Origin: Poindextera sp036494815
Lineage (GTDB): Bacteria; Pseudomonadota; Alphaproteobacteria; Caulobacterales; Caulobacteraceae
NCBI GenBank assembly: GCA_036494815.1
Contig: DASXNV010000030.1
Span: forward strand, 59,340 to 123,339
Length of the DNA: 64,000 nt
Direction: 5' to 3'
Position 1 is the stretch's first letter. Every line of letters begins with the position of its first letter. The position numbers were made by a program, and so were the translations under genes. Under the pieces are notes generated by a model. The model had not been told where the DNA came from. It saw nothing but the letters and a program-made list of their open reading frames with translations, and searched no databases. Positions 34,206-42,255 of this stretch are shown here, in pieces.

Positions 34206-34889
34206 ATGGCCGAGACGATCAAGATCAAGAGCACCGCCGCCGACGGCTTCGAGTTCAGCGCGCTGCACGCCCAGCCCCAGGGTAAGCGCCGCGGCGGGGT
34301 GATCGTGATCCAGGAGATCTTCGGCCTCGACCAATTTGTGCAAGCCGATGTGGAGCGCTGGGCCGCCCTGGGCTTCGAGGTCCTGGCCCCGTCCATGTAC
34401 GACCGCATCGCCCCGGGCGAGACCTGGTCGCATGAACCGGATGGCTTGGCCGCCGCCTTCGCCATCGTGCAGAAAGCCAAGCCGGCCGACGCCATGGCCG
34501 ATCTCGCCGCCTGTATCGCCTATCTGAAGCCGCGCGGCCCGGTGTTCGCGGTCGGCTACTGCTATGGCGGCACCATGGTCTGGCACGCCTCGGCCAATCT
34601 GGACGGAATCGCGGCCGGCTCCAGCTACTATGGCGGCGGCGTGGCCGGGGCTGCGGACCTGGCCCTGAAGAGCCCCGTCATCTGTCACCTGGGGCGCAAG
34701 GACGGTCATATCCCGGCCGACGAGGTCAAGGCCAAGGTCGCCGCGGCCCACCCTGAGGTGCCGGTCTATATCTACGAAAACTCGGGCCACGGCTTCAACA
34801 ACGATGGCCGGCCCGATTCCGACGCCGCCGACGCCAAGCTGGCCCGCGAGCGGACCCTGGCCCTGTTCGAGCAGCACGGCGCGGCCTAG
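34206..34889 (+). CDS. Dienelactone hydrolase family protein (copy 1)
   Basis: A 227-residue alpha/beta hydrolase. The nucleophile is Cys in VGYCYGGTMVWHA (about residue 120), as in true dienelactone hydrolases; the acid is Asp in GRKDGHIP and the base His in ENSGHGFNND. N-terminal block GGVIVIQEIFGLDQF. It is next to a second, diverged copy on the same strand, five bases apart. Substrate unknown; the family includes carboxymethylenebutenolidase. Confidence 0.88.
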   Translation: MAETIKIKSTAADGFEFSALHAQPQGKRRGGVIVIQEIFGLDQFVQADVERWAALGFEVLAPSMYDRIAPGETWSHEPDGLAAAFAIVQKAKPADAMADLAACIAYLKPRGPVFAVGYCYGGTMVWHASANLDGIAAGSSYYGGGVAGAADLALKSPVICHLGRKDGHIPADEVKAKVAAAHPEVPVYIYENSGHGFNNDGRPDSDAADAKLARERTLALFEQHGAA

Positions 34890-34893
34890 GGCC

Positions 34894-35580
34894 ATGGCTA
34901 GGGGCGAAGCCATCCGCCTGACCAGCGCCCAGGACGGCTTCAGCTTCGAAGCCTACCGGGTCAAGCCGCAGGATGCGCGCCAGGGCGGCCTGGTGCTGAT
35001 CCAGGAAATTTTCGGGGTCACCGATCATATTCGGGAGCTCTGCGACGGCTTCGCCGAGCAGGGCTATGAGGTGGTCGCCCCCTCGCTCTACGACCGCCTG
35101 GAGCCCGGCTTCCAGGCCGACTACGCACCGGAGGCCGTGGCCAAGGCCATGCGCTTCTCACAGCAGACTGCCTGGGACCAGGTGGAGGGCGATCTGAACG
35201 CCGCCATCGCGGCCCTGACGGGGCCAGTGTTCGTCACTGGCTTCTGCTGGGGTGGCACGGCGGCCTGGCTGACCGCCTGCCGCTGCCCGGGCGTGGCGGC
35301 CGCCTCCTGCTTCTACGGCCGTCGCATTCCGGAACTGCTGGCCGAAACGCCGCAATGCCCCACCATCCTGCATTTCGGCAAGACCGACCGCTCGATCCCG
35401 CCGGAAGTGGTGGACCAGATCATGGACGCCTATCCGGACCTGCCGGTTCATCTCTACGACGCCGGCCACGGCTTCGTCTCCGACCGCAGCGCCGACTACA
35501 GCCCCGACGCCGCACGCCTGGCCCGCCTACGCACCCTGCAGCTGTTCCAGCGGTCCAGCGGCGTGCGCAGCGAGCACTGA
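34894..35580 (+). CDS. Dienelactone hydrolase family protein (copy 2)
   Basis: A 228-residue paralogue of the preceding gene, with GGLVLIQEIFGVTDHIREL, nucleophile Cys in VTGFCWGGTAAWL, Asp in GKTDRSIPP and His in YDAGHGFVSDR. The catalytic triad is intact, so both copies should be active. Sequence divergence between the copies (for example GYCYGG against GFCWGG) argues for an old duplication. A bidirectional terminator follows. Confidence 0.88.
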   Translation: MARGEAIRLTSAQDGFSFEAYRVKPQDARQGGLVLIQEIFGVTDHIRELCDGFAEQGYEVVAPSLYDRLEPGFQADYAPEAVAKAMRFSQQTAWDQVEGDLNAAIAALTGPVFVTGFCWGGTAAWLTACRCPGVAAASCFYGRRIPELLAETPQCPTILHFGKTDRSIPPEVVDQIMDAYPDLPVHLYDAGHGFVSDRSADYSPDAARLARLRTLQLFQRSSGVRSEH

Positions 35581-35616
35581 GGCAAGCTTGCCTCCCACTC
35601 GGGATCAGGAAAATAG

Positions 35617-35653
35617 AAAAGCCCGCCGAGGTCTCCCCCCGGCGGGCTCTTTT
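35617..35653. terminator. Bidirectional terminator between the hydrolase and petC
   Basis: GCCCGCCG (35621-35628) pairs with CGGCGGGC (35640-35647), preceded by AAAA and followed by TCTTTT. A-run on one side and T-run on the other make it a terminator for both converging transcripts: the hydrolase pair on the plus strand and petABC on the minus strand. Confidence 0.85.
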
Positions 35654-35673
35654 CAGGTCGTCACCAACCCGGC

Positions 35674-36522
35674 TCAGCCGTGGTCGATGTCTTTCCAGAG
35701 CCTGCGATAGCTGGCGTAGACCACGCCCGCGAACAGGAACAGGAAGATAAGCACCGCGACGCCGGTCTGCTTGCGCTCGTCGGCATGGGGCTCGGACGCC
35801 CAAGCGAGGAAGGTCACCACGTCCTGGGCCTCCTGGTCCGGGGTCGCTTTTACGCCGTCGTCATAGGTGACGCGATCGGCGGTCAGCTGCAGCGGCATGG
35901 CGATGAAGCCGCCCTCCGGCGCCGGGCCGTGGCCGGACCAGAAGCTGCCCAGATCGCCCGGCATATAGGGGTTGTAGTACTTGCCCGCAGGCACCCGCAG
36001 ACCGGCGGGGGCGGCCTCATAACCGGTCAGCAGGTGGTAGATGTAGTTGGGGCCGTCCTCGCGAGCCTTGGCGATCAGCGACAGGTCCGGCGGGAGGGCC
36101 CCGCCGTTCGAGGCTCGCGCCGCAGCTTCGTTGGGGAACGGCTTGACGAAGGTGTCGGCCGGGGTCGCCGGCCGCTTGATCACATCGCCCGTGTCGCTGT
36201 CGATGTCAGGGACATTGAAGTCCTTGGCGATCGCCTTGACCTTGGCGTTGTCGTTCGACGTCTTGTATTTCGGGTCGTAGAACGGCCCGCCCTCCTGCCC
36301 GAGGTTCCGATAGGACATCAGGTTCATCGCGTGACAGGCGGAGCAGACGTCGTGATAGACCTTGTAGCCCCGTTGCAGCTGCTCCTGGTCGAAGCGGCCG
36401 AACGGGCCTTCGAAGCTCCATTTCACCGGTTCTATCGGCTTTTGCGAAACCTCGGCGAAGCTCGGCTGAGCGGCGGCGACGAAACCGAGCGCGGCCGCGA
36501 GAATGAGCGCCTTGCGCAGCAT
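35674..36522 (-). CDS. petC: Cytochrome c1
   Basis: Haem c subunit of the cytochrome bc1 complex, passing electrons from the Rieske centre to cytochrome c. The 282-residue precursor has a signal peptide (residues 1-23), the haem motif VCSACHAM at about residue 59, the axial Met in AMPLQL, PPDLSLIAKAREDG, and a single C-terminal membrane anchor (about 252-272). The ATG at 36522 starts the signal peptide; the longer frame upstream is out-of-phase petB. Third gene of petABC. Confidence 0.95.
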   Translation of the reverse strand: MLRKALILAAALGFVAAAQPSFAEVSQKPIEPVKWSFEGPFGRFDQEQLQRGYKVYHDVCSACHAMNLMSYRNLGQEGGPFYDPKYKTSNDNAKVKAIAKDFNVPDIDSDTGDVIKRPATPADTFVKPFPNEAAARASNGGALPPDLSLIAKAREDGPNYIYHLLTGYEAAPAGLRVPAGKYYNPYMPGDLGSFWSGHGPAPEGGFIAMPLQLTADRVTYDDGVKATPDQEAQDVVTFLAWASEPHADERKQTGVAVLIFLFLFAGVVYASYRRLWKDIDHG

Positions 36523-36527
36523 CAGGC

Positions 36528-37802
36528 TCAACCCTTCTTTTCGGTGAGGACGGGGGTCGAGATCGACTCCGGCGTCGGCAGGGGTTTTTCGGTCAGGCCC
36601 AGGATCGGCATCACCAAGCCCAGATAGCCGAAGTAGCAGGCGGTTCCGAGCCGCGACAGCCACACGAAGCTGTTCAGGTTGGCGTCGAACAGCTGGAAGC
36701 CCGCAAGGCCCTTGAGAACCTTTTCGTCCGGCTCGTGGGCTCCGCAAAAGCCCAGAACCAGGCAGACGAAGACAAACAGGAAAAAGAACAGCCGCGCCGA
36801 GGGACGATAGCGCATGGAGCGCACCTTGGAGGTGTCGATCCAGGGCAGCAGGAAGAGGATGCCGATGGCGCCGAACATGGCCAGGGCGCCCATCAGCTTG
36901 TTCGGGATGGCGCGCAGGATCGCGTAGAACGGCAGGAAATACCATTCCGGCACGATGTGCTGCGGCGTCACCAGCGAATTGGCCACGGTATAGTTGTCGG
37001 CGTGGCCCAGGGCGTCCGGGGCGAAGAACACAAAGGACGCGAACAGGATGAAGAAGACGATGACCGCGAAGCCATCCTTGACCGTATAGTACGGATGGAA
37101 CGGCACCGTATCGGCCTTGCTCTTCACCTCCACGCCCTTCGGGTTGTTGTTGCCCGGGACGTGAAGCGCCCAGATGTGCAGGGCGACAACGCCGGCGATC
37201 ATGAACGGCAGCAGGTAGTGCAGCGAGAAGAAGCGGTTGAGGGTCGGGTTATCGACCGCAAAACCACCCCATAGAAGGGTGGTGACCTTGTCGCCGAACA
37301 CGGCGCCGACGATGTTGGTGATCACCGTTGCGCCCCAGAAGCTCATCTGGCCCCAGGGCAGCACGTAGCCCATGAAGGCGGTGGCCATCATCAGCAGGTA
37401 GATGACCAGGCCCAGGATCCACAACACCTCGCGCGGAGCCTTGTAGGAGCCGTAATAGACGCCGCGGAAGATGTGGATATAGACCGCGAGGAAAAACATC
37501 GATGCGCCGTTGGCGTGGATGAAACGGATCATCCAGCCGTGGTTCACGTCGCGCATGATGTGCTCGACGCTGTTGAAAGCGTTAGCGGCGCTAGGGTCGT
37601 AGTGCATGGCGAGCACGATGCCGGTGACGATCTGGGTCACCAGGCACACCGCCAGGATGGCGCCGAAGGTCCACCAATAGTTCAGATTCTTCGGGGTCGG
37701 GAAGCTGACCATGGTGTCCATGCCAAACCGGATGATCGGCAGGCGGGTGTCGAGCCAGCGCTCGATGGCCGTTTTCGGCTCGTAGGTCGAATGTCCGCTC
37801 AT
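36528..37802 (-). CDS. petB: Cytochrome b
   Basis: Membrane subunit of cytochrome bc1 holding both b haems and the quinol/quinone sites. The 424-residue protein has eight spans; haem ligands are His pairs in IHANGASMFFLAVYIHIFRG and HYLLPFMIAGVVALHIWALH, the ef loop motif is PEWYF, and LPWGQMSFWGATVITN is the Qo segment. Codirectional, seven bases after petA and five before petC. Confidence 0.97.
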   Translation of the reverse strand: MSGHSTYEPKTAIERWLDTRLPIIRFGMDTMVSFPTPKNLNYWWTFGAILAVCLVTQIVTGIVLAMHYDPSAANAFNSVEHIMRDVNHGWMIRFIHANGASMFFLAVYIHIFRGVYYGSYKAPREVLWILGLVIYLLMMATAFMGYVLPWGQMSFWGATVITNIVGAVFGDKVTTLLWGGFAVDNPTLNRFFSLHYLLPFMIAGVVALHIWALHVPGNNNPKGVEVKSKADTVPFHPYYTVKDGFAVIVFFILFASFVFFAPDALGHADNYTVANSLVTPQHIVPEWYFLPFYAILRAIPNKLMGALAMFGAIGILFLLPWIDTSKVRSMRYRPSARLFFFLFVFVCLVLGFCGAHEPDEKVLKGLAGFQLFDANLNSFVWLSRLGTACYFGYLGLVMPILGLTEKPLPTPESISTPVLTEKKG

Positions 37803-37809
37803 CTGATTA

Positions 37810-38364
37810 TCAGCCGATCTTGACCTTGGTGTCGGAAAGGAAGGCGTAGTCGGGGACCGCCAGGTTCTTCGGCGCCGGCCCCTTACGAATGCGGCCCGAG
37901 GTGTCATAGACCGAGCCATGGCAGGGGCAGAACCAGCCGCCGTAGTCGCCTTGGCCGAAGTTGGGCACGCAACCCAGGTGGGTGCAGACACCGACCAGGA
38001 TCAGCCACTGCGACTTGCCCGGCTTGGTGCGTTGAGCATCGGTCTGCGGATCACGCAGATCGGCGTGGTCGGAAGCGACCGCCTCGGCGATCTCCTTGGG
38101 CGTGCGATAGCGGACGAACACCGGCTTGCCGCGCCACTTGACCACCACCTGCTGGCCTTGCTGAACCTTGGTCAGGTCGAATTCGATCGACGCCAGGGCC
38201 AGCGTATCAGCCGCCGGATTCATCTGGTCGATCAGCGGCCAGGCCACCGCGGCCACGCCGCCCACCGCCGCCGTGGCGGCGACGATGTGGATGAAATCCC
38301 GTCGGTTGGGATCCTGGCCCGGAGGGGCGTGCCCGTCCGGATTCGTTGCGACGGTGTCGGCCAC
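37810..38364 (-). CDS. petA: Rieske iron-sulfur protein of cytochrome bc1
   Basis: A 184-residue 2Fe-2S protein. The N-terminus has the twin-arginine motif NRRDFIHIVAATAAVGG, which is also the membrane anchor. The cluster ligands lie in GVCTHLGCVP and WFCPCHGSVYD. First gene of the petABC operon; the promoter must be in the 186-base gap shared with the divergent trmL. Confidence 0.97.
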   Translation of the reverse strand: MADTVATNPDGHAPPGQDPNRRDFIHIVAATAAVGGVAAVAWPLIDQMNPAADTLALASIEFDLTKVQQGQQVVVKWRGKPVFVRYRTPKEIAEAVASDHADLRDPQTDAQRTKPGKSQWLILVGVCTHLGCVPNFGQGDYGGWFCPCHGSVYDTSGRIRKGPAPKNLAVPDYAFLSDTKVKIG

Positions 38365-38550
38365 CTCAGCTTACCCCTCGATATGGCGGCGCCGCTTGAC
38401 GGCGCACACAGGAACATTGTCGACCTTTACAGGCCGGCTGCATCAAGACACAGGGCTAGAGTCAAGTGATAACGGCTCGCACTATCGCCGCCCATCGTCC
38501 CCCGACGCGAGTCGACAGACCCGCCCAGCATCTTGCATGGTTCGCTTAGA

Positions 38551-39024
38551 ATGCGCTTGGCCCTTTTTCAACCAGACATTCCGCAAAACGTCGGCGCAGC
38601 CCTAAGACTCTGCGCCTGTTTGCACGTCGGTCTGGAAATTATCGAGCCTTGCGCCTTTCCGTTGACCGATCGCGCGGTCAAGCGGGCGGCCATGGATTAC
38701 GCCAGCCAGGCCCAGATTATCCGCCGTCGTTCGTGGACGGAGTTCCTGGAGTCCCCGGCGCGGGCCGAGGGCCGGCTGTTGCTGTTCACCACCAAGGCCG
38801 CCTCGCCCTATGCCGATTTCGCCTTCGCTCCGGGCGACACCCTGCTTTTCGGGCAGGAAAGCGTCGGGGCGCCCGATTTCGTGCATGGCGCCGCCCAGGC
38901 CCGCCTGATCGTACCCATCCGCGCCGAGACCCGCTCGCTGAACCTGGTCACCGCCTGCGCCATGGGGCTGGGCGAGGCCCTGCGGCAGACGCAGGGGTTT
39001 CCCGCAAGTGGCGTTCGGAGTTAG
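38551..39024 (+). CDS. trmL: tRNA (cytidine/uridine-2'-O-)-methyltransferase TrmL
   Basis: SPOUT-fold (alpha/beta knot) enzyme methylating the ribose of the wobble base in Leu tRNAs. The 157 residues start MRLALFQPDIPQNVGAALRL and show the knot-forming GDTLLFGQESVGAPDF and SLNLVTACAMGLGEAL. I use ATG 38551, since the earlier TTG adds non-family residues. Divergent from petA and nine bases ahead of hemF. Confidence 0.93.
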   Translation: MRLALFQPDIPQNVGAALRLCACLHVGLEIIEPCAFPLTDRAVKRAAMDYASQAQIIRRRSWTEFLESPARAEGRLLLFTTKAASPYADFAFAPGDTLLFGQESVGAPDFVHGAAQARLIVPIRAETRSLNLVTACAMGLGEALRQTQGFPASGVRS

Positions 39025-39032
39025 GAGGCCCC

Positions 39033-39911
39033 ATGACCACCATCGCCCCCGCTGTCGAAGACCGCCGCACCCGCGCCCGCGCCTGGTTCGAATCGCTGCG
39101 CGACCGAATCTGCGCCGCCCTAGAGCAGCTGGAGGACGAAGCCTGCGAAGACCTCTATCCTGGCCCGGCCGGCCGCTTCGACTATAGGCCCTGGTCGCGG
39201 GAGACCGGCTCGGGTGGCGGGCTCGGCGGTCATCTAATCGGGCGATTGTTCGAAAAGGCCGGGGTGCATACCTCCTCGGCCAGTGGGCGCTTTTCTCCGG
39301 AAATGGCGGCCACCATGCCCGGCGGGGACAAGGACCCCAACTATGTCTCCAGCAGCATCAGCCTGATCGTCCATCCCCGCTCCCCCCGGGTCCCGGCGGT
39401 GCACATGAACACCCGCTTTCTATCCACGGGGGAGTACTGGTTCGGCGGCGGAGCCGACCTCACCCCCTTGCTGGACGAACAGCGCCGCCAGGACGCGCCG
39501 GACGCGGTGGCCTTCCATGCGGCGATGCGCCGCGCCTGCGACGCCCACGATCCGGCCTTCCATGAGCGCTTCAAAAAATGGTGCGACGAGTATTTCTTCC
39601 TGCCCCACCGCAACGAGCCGCGGGGAATCGGCGGCATCTTCTACGATCGCCACAACACCGGCGACTTCGATGCCGACTTCGCCTTCACCCGCGATGTGGG
39701 CGAGGCCTTTCTGGACGTCTATCCCCGGATCGTGCGCGGCTGGATGAACCAGCCCTGGACCGAGGCCGAGCGCGAGGAGCAGCTGGTCCGGCGCGGCCGC
39801 TATGTGGAATTCAACCTGCTCTACGACCGCGGCACCATGTTCGGCCTGAAGGTGGGCGGAAATATCGAAACCATCCTCAGCTCGATGCCGCCAATGGTGC
39901 GCTGGCCTTAG
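39033..39911 (+). CDS. hemF: Oxygen-dependent coproporphyrinogen III oxidase
   Basis: Haem synthesis: oxidative decarboxylation of coproporphyrinogen III to protoporphyrinogen IX. The 292 residues contain VHMNTRFLSTGEYWFGGGAD, KKWCDEYFFLPHRNEPRGIG and the signature RYVEFNLLYDRGTMFGLK. GGAGG seven bases ahead of ATG 39033 fixes the start. The gene sits across from petABC, whose products need haem. Confidence 0.96.
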   Translation: MTTIAPAVEDRRTRARAWFESLRDRICAALEQLEDEACEDLYPGPAGRFDYRPWSRETGSGGGLGGHLIGRLFEKAGVHTSSASGRFSPEMAATMPGGDKDPNYVSSSISLIVHPRSPRVPAVHMNTRFLSTGEYWFGGGADLTPLLDEQRRQDAPDAVAFHAAMRRACDAHDPAFHERFKKWCDEYFFLPHRNEPRGIGGIFYDRHNTGDFDADFAFTRDVGEAFLDVYPRIVRGWMNQPWTEAEREEQLVRRGRYVEFNLLYDRGTMFGLKVGGNIETILSSMPPMVRWP

Positions 39912-39938
39912 GCTGAGCGAGCGTGTGGCCTCGGGTTT

Positions 39939-39977
39939 AAGCCTGTGCTAATTTGTACACAACCTAGCACAAGGCTT
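39939..39977. promoter_or_regulatory. Operator of the ParDE-type toxin-antitoxin operon
   Basis: AAGCCTGTGCTA (39939-39950) and TAGCACAAGGCTT (39965-39977) form an inverted repeat with one extra base in the right arm, ending four bases before the antitoxin ATG. Such repeats are the usual binding sites of ribbon-helix-helix antitoxins. Binding is inferred. Confidence 0.65.
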
Positions 39978-39981
39978 TCAC

Positions 39982-40245
39982 ATGGCCACCAGCACCACCA
40001 TGACCATTCGGGTCAGCACCGACGTCAAGGACAAGCTCGACCGGCTCGCCCACGGCACCCGACGCAGCAAGTCCTTCCTCGCTGCGGAGGCCGTCTCCGC
40101 CTATGTGGAACGCGAGCTTGAAATCATCGACGGCGTTCGACGCGGCCTGACCGACATAGAGGCCGGGCGTGTTGTTCCACATGACGACGCCATGGCCGAA
40201 ATCTATGAAGCCATCGACGAGGCAGGGCGGAACCGCAAGGCGTGA
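39982..40245 (+). CDS. CopG/ParD-type ribbon-helix-helix antitoxin
   Basis: An 87-residue antitoxin. The N-terminal strand TTMTIRVSTDVKDKLDRLAH and helices RRSKSFLAAEAVSAYVEREL form the RHH DNA-binding domain; residues 50-87 form the toxin-neutralising tail (GVRRGLTDIEAGRVVPHDDA). Its stop overlaps the toxin GTG in GTGA. The repeat upstream is the likely operator. Confidence 0.9.
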   Translation: MATSTTMTIRVSTDVKDKLDRLAHGTRRSKSFLAAEAVSAYVERELEIIDGVRRGLTDIEAGRVVPHDDAMAEIYEAIDEAGRNRKA

Positions 40246-40550
40246 GGCGGCCCGTTCAATGGTCGCGGCACGCGCTGGACGACCTCAAAAGCCAGATCGC
40301 CTATATCGCCGCCGAAAACCCGCCCGCCGCGCGCCGCGTCGCAGACAGGATCCGGGTGACGGGCGCAGCCCTCGGGGACACGACCACGGGCCGGCCGGGG
40401 CGCGTCAGCGGAACCTATGAAAAGCCCGTCGTCGGCCTGCCCTACGTCATCGCCTATGCCATCACCGCCCTGGCCGGGCGCGAGGTCGTGTCGATCCTGC
40501 GCGTGATCCACTCGGCGCGGAACTGGCCGGATGAAGAGTGGCCGACCTGA
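40242..40550 (+). CDS. RelE/ParE-type toxin
   Basis: A 102-residue toxin of the RelE/ParE superfamily, with VQWSRHALDDLKSQIAYIAA, PPAARRVADRIRVTGAAL, TYEKPVVGLPYVIAYAI and the C-terminal VVSILRVIHSARNWP. GTG start overlapping the antitoxin stop. ParE members poison gyrase and RelE members cleave mRNA; the sequence is closer to ParE in its N-terminal helix pair but I cannot be sure. The loop after residue 50 is full length, so it looks active. Confidence 0.9.
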   Translation: MRRPVQWSRHALDDLKSQIAYIAAENPPAARRVADRIRVTGAALGDTTTGRPGRVSGTYEKPVVGLPYVIAYAITALAGREVVSILRVIHSARNWPDEEWPT

Positions 40551-40574
40551 CGAGCGCTGGACACGGATCACGCG

Positions 40575-40910
40575 CTAAGGCGGAGAACCTGGCGCGAAAT
40601 CGAGGCGCAGCGGGTGGTCGATGACCACGGCGGTTCCGGCCTCGATCACCCGGACCGAATGGATCACGTTCGGCGGCACGACGGCCGCCACGCCGGGGCG
40701 GGCGATCTGGCTGACCCCGTCGATGGTCACCTCGACAGCGCCGGACAGGATTTCCCAGACCTCTTCCTGCGGATGAAAGTGAGGATGAACCGTCGCGCCG
40801 CCGTCGAACTCCCAATGCGAGATGGTCATGGTCTCGCTATGGAATAGCCGCGCACGCCAGCCGACGCCTTTTTCGAACGGGACCAACTGGCCGATGTCGA
40901 CGAAAGGCAT
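40575..40910 (-). CDS. Cupin-domain protein
   Basis: A 111-residue single-domain cupin. The metal-binding motif is HPHFHPQEEVWEILSG at about residues 43-58, and motif 2 is PPNVIHSVRV near residue 84. ATG 40910 with GGGAG upstream is preferred to the longer frame from 40979. Small cupins bind metal and can be isomerases, dioxygenases or sensors; this one stands alone. Confidence 0.82.
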   Translation of the reverse strand: MPFVDIGQLVPFEKGVGWRARLFHSETMTISHWEFDGGATVHPHFHPQEEVWEILSGAVEVTIDGVSQIARPGVAAVVPPNVIHSVRVIEAGTAVVIDHPLRLDFAPGSPP

Positions 40911-40985
40911 GAGCGCACTCCCATGGTTTGCGAGCTCAACATAACCCTGTTCCTTGGTGGCGTGGAGACGGAAGCACACTGTCCG

Positions 40986-42050
40986 TTAGATGACGCCGAG
41001 CGCTTCCCAGGCAGCCATGGCCAGGCCCAGCCCGCGCATGTCCCCCGTCGTCGTCGAACCCATCTTGTTCATCGCGTAGGCCATGGTGGTGCGCGCATCC
41101 ATGTCAATGATCGCCAGTGAGCCGCCATACCCGCCCCAGAATATCGTGTTGGGGTTCGGGAACGACATCGCCCCGCCAGAGACGGCGAACCCCAGGCCGT
41201 AGCGCATCGTCATTCCCAGAATGCGGTCGCGGCCTTCCGCCTGCACTTCAAGGGCTTTTCGGCAGCCGGCCTCGGAAAGGAAGCGCTTGGCCTTGGCCAT
41301 CCCGCCATTGGCCAGGATGGCGTGGATCTGGGCGATCGAGCGGGCGTTGCCCGTGCCGCCGGCGGCGGGGATCTCGGCGCCTCGCCAGGCGCGGGTGCGC
41401 GTGTCTGCCACATCGATCATCACCGTCGGGCCGCCAGGGGGCGGCGGGGTGAGATCGGCGACTCGCGCATCTTCCGAGGCGGGCAGGCCGATGTGGAAAT
41501 CAGCGCCCAGAGGCTCGGCGATCTCCTGGCGAAACACGGTCCCGATCGAACGTCCGGTGATGCGTCGCACCACTTCGCCGACCAGATAGCCCTGGGTCAT
41601 CGAATGATAGCCGATCTCCGTTCCAGGCTCCCACTGGGGCGCCTGCCGCGCCAGCAGGGCCGTAACCTTGTCCCAGTCGTAGAGGTCTGCGGTGACGATC
41701 GGCGCCGTCCAGTCCGGCAGCCCGGCCGAGTGGCTCATCAGATGGCTGACCTTGACCTGGTCCTTGCCCTCGGCGGCGAACTCCGGCCAGTAGCGCGCCA
41801 CAGGCGCGTCGAAGTCCAGCTCACCGCGATCCGCCAGCAGCAGCGCTGTCAGGGCGGTCATGGTCTTGGTGGTCGAAAAGACGTTGACGATAGTGTCCGC
41901 CGCCCAGGGCCGGGTGCGCTCGGCGTCGCCCCAGCCACCCCAGACGTCGACCACCGTTTCTCCCTCCACCGTCATGCAAAAGGACGCGCCGAGATCTTCG
42001 CCGCTGTCCAGGTTCTGATGAAAAGCCGCCTCGACCGGTTCGAACTTCAT
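40986..42050 (-). CDS. Serine hydrolase of the beta-lactamase/EstB family
   Basis: A 354-residue class C-like serine hydrolase (PF00144). The nucleophile is in VFSTTKTMTALT, the S-x-x-K motif at about residue 59; the Tyr motif is in EIGYHSMTQGYLVGEVV (Y-x-x), and GGYGGSLAI replaces the KTG box, as in EstB-type esterases. No signal peptide: MKFEPVEAAFHQNLD. GGAGG seven bases ahead of ATG 42050. Probably an esterase rather than a beta-lactamase. Confidence 0.88.
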   Translation of the reverse strand: MKFEPVEAAFHQNLDSGEDLGASFCMTVEGETVVDVWGGWGDAERTRPWAADTIVNVFSTTKTMTALTALLLADRGELDFDAPVARYWPEFAAEGKDQVKVSHLMSHSAGLPDWTAPIVTADLYDWDKVTALLARQAPQWEPGTEIGYHSMTQGYLVGEVVRRITGRSIGTVFRQEIAEPLGADFHIGLPASEDARVADLTPPPPGGPTVMIDVADTRTRAWRGAEIPAAGGTGNARSIAQIHAILANGGMAKAKRFLSEAGCRKALEVQAEGRDRILGMTMRYGLGFAVSGGAMSFPNPNTIFWGGYGGSLAIIDMDARTTMAYAMNKMGSTTTGDMRGLGLAMAAWEALGVI

Positions 42051-42255
42051 TTCCGACCCTCCCGCCTGGCCCTCCATCGCTTCAACTATCGCACAGGGTG
42101 AAGCTGCCGCTACGGCGCCGTCTCCCGTGTGCGCGCCAAATAGAGCCGAGAGGGCCAAGCTATCCGGCCCGCCAGCCAATGTCCGCCTTAGGGTCGCAAT
42201 CCCATTTGGCTTAGGTTTTGAAAGCCCATCTTGTCATCACAGGACCTGGCCGCCT

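Noticed and set aside
35674..36945. Extended reading of petC into petB, suggesting a fused protein
   Set aside because: The upstream 141 codons are an out-of-phase reading of petB; the signal peptide of cytochrome c1 starts at ATG 36522.
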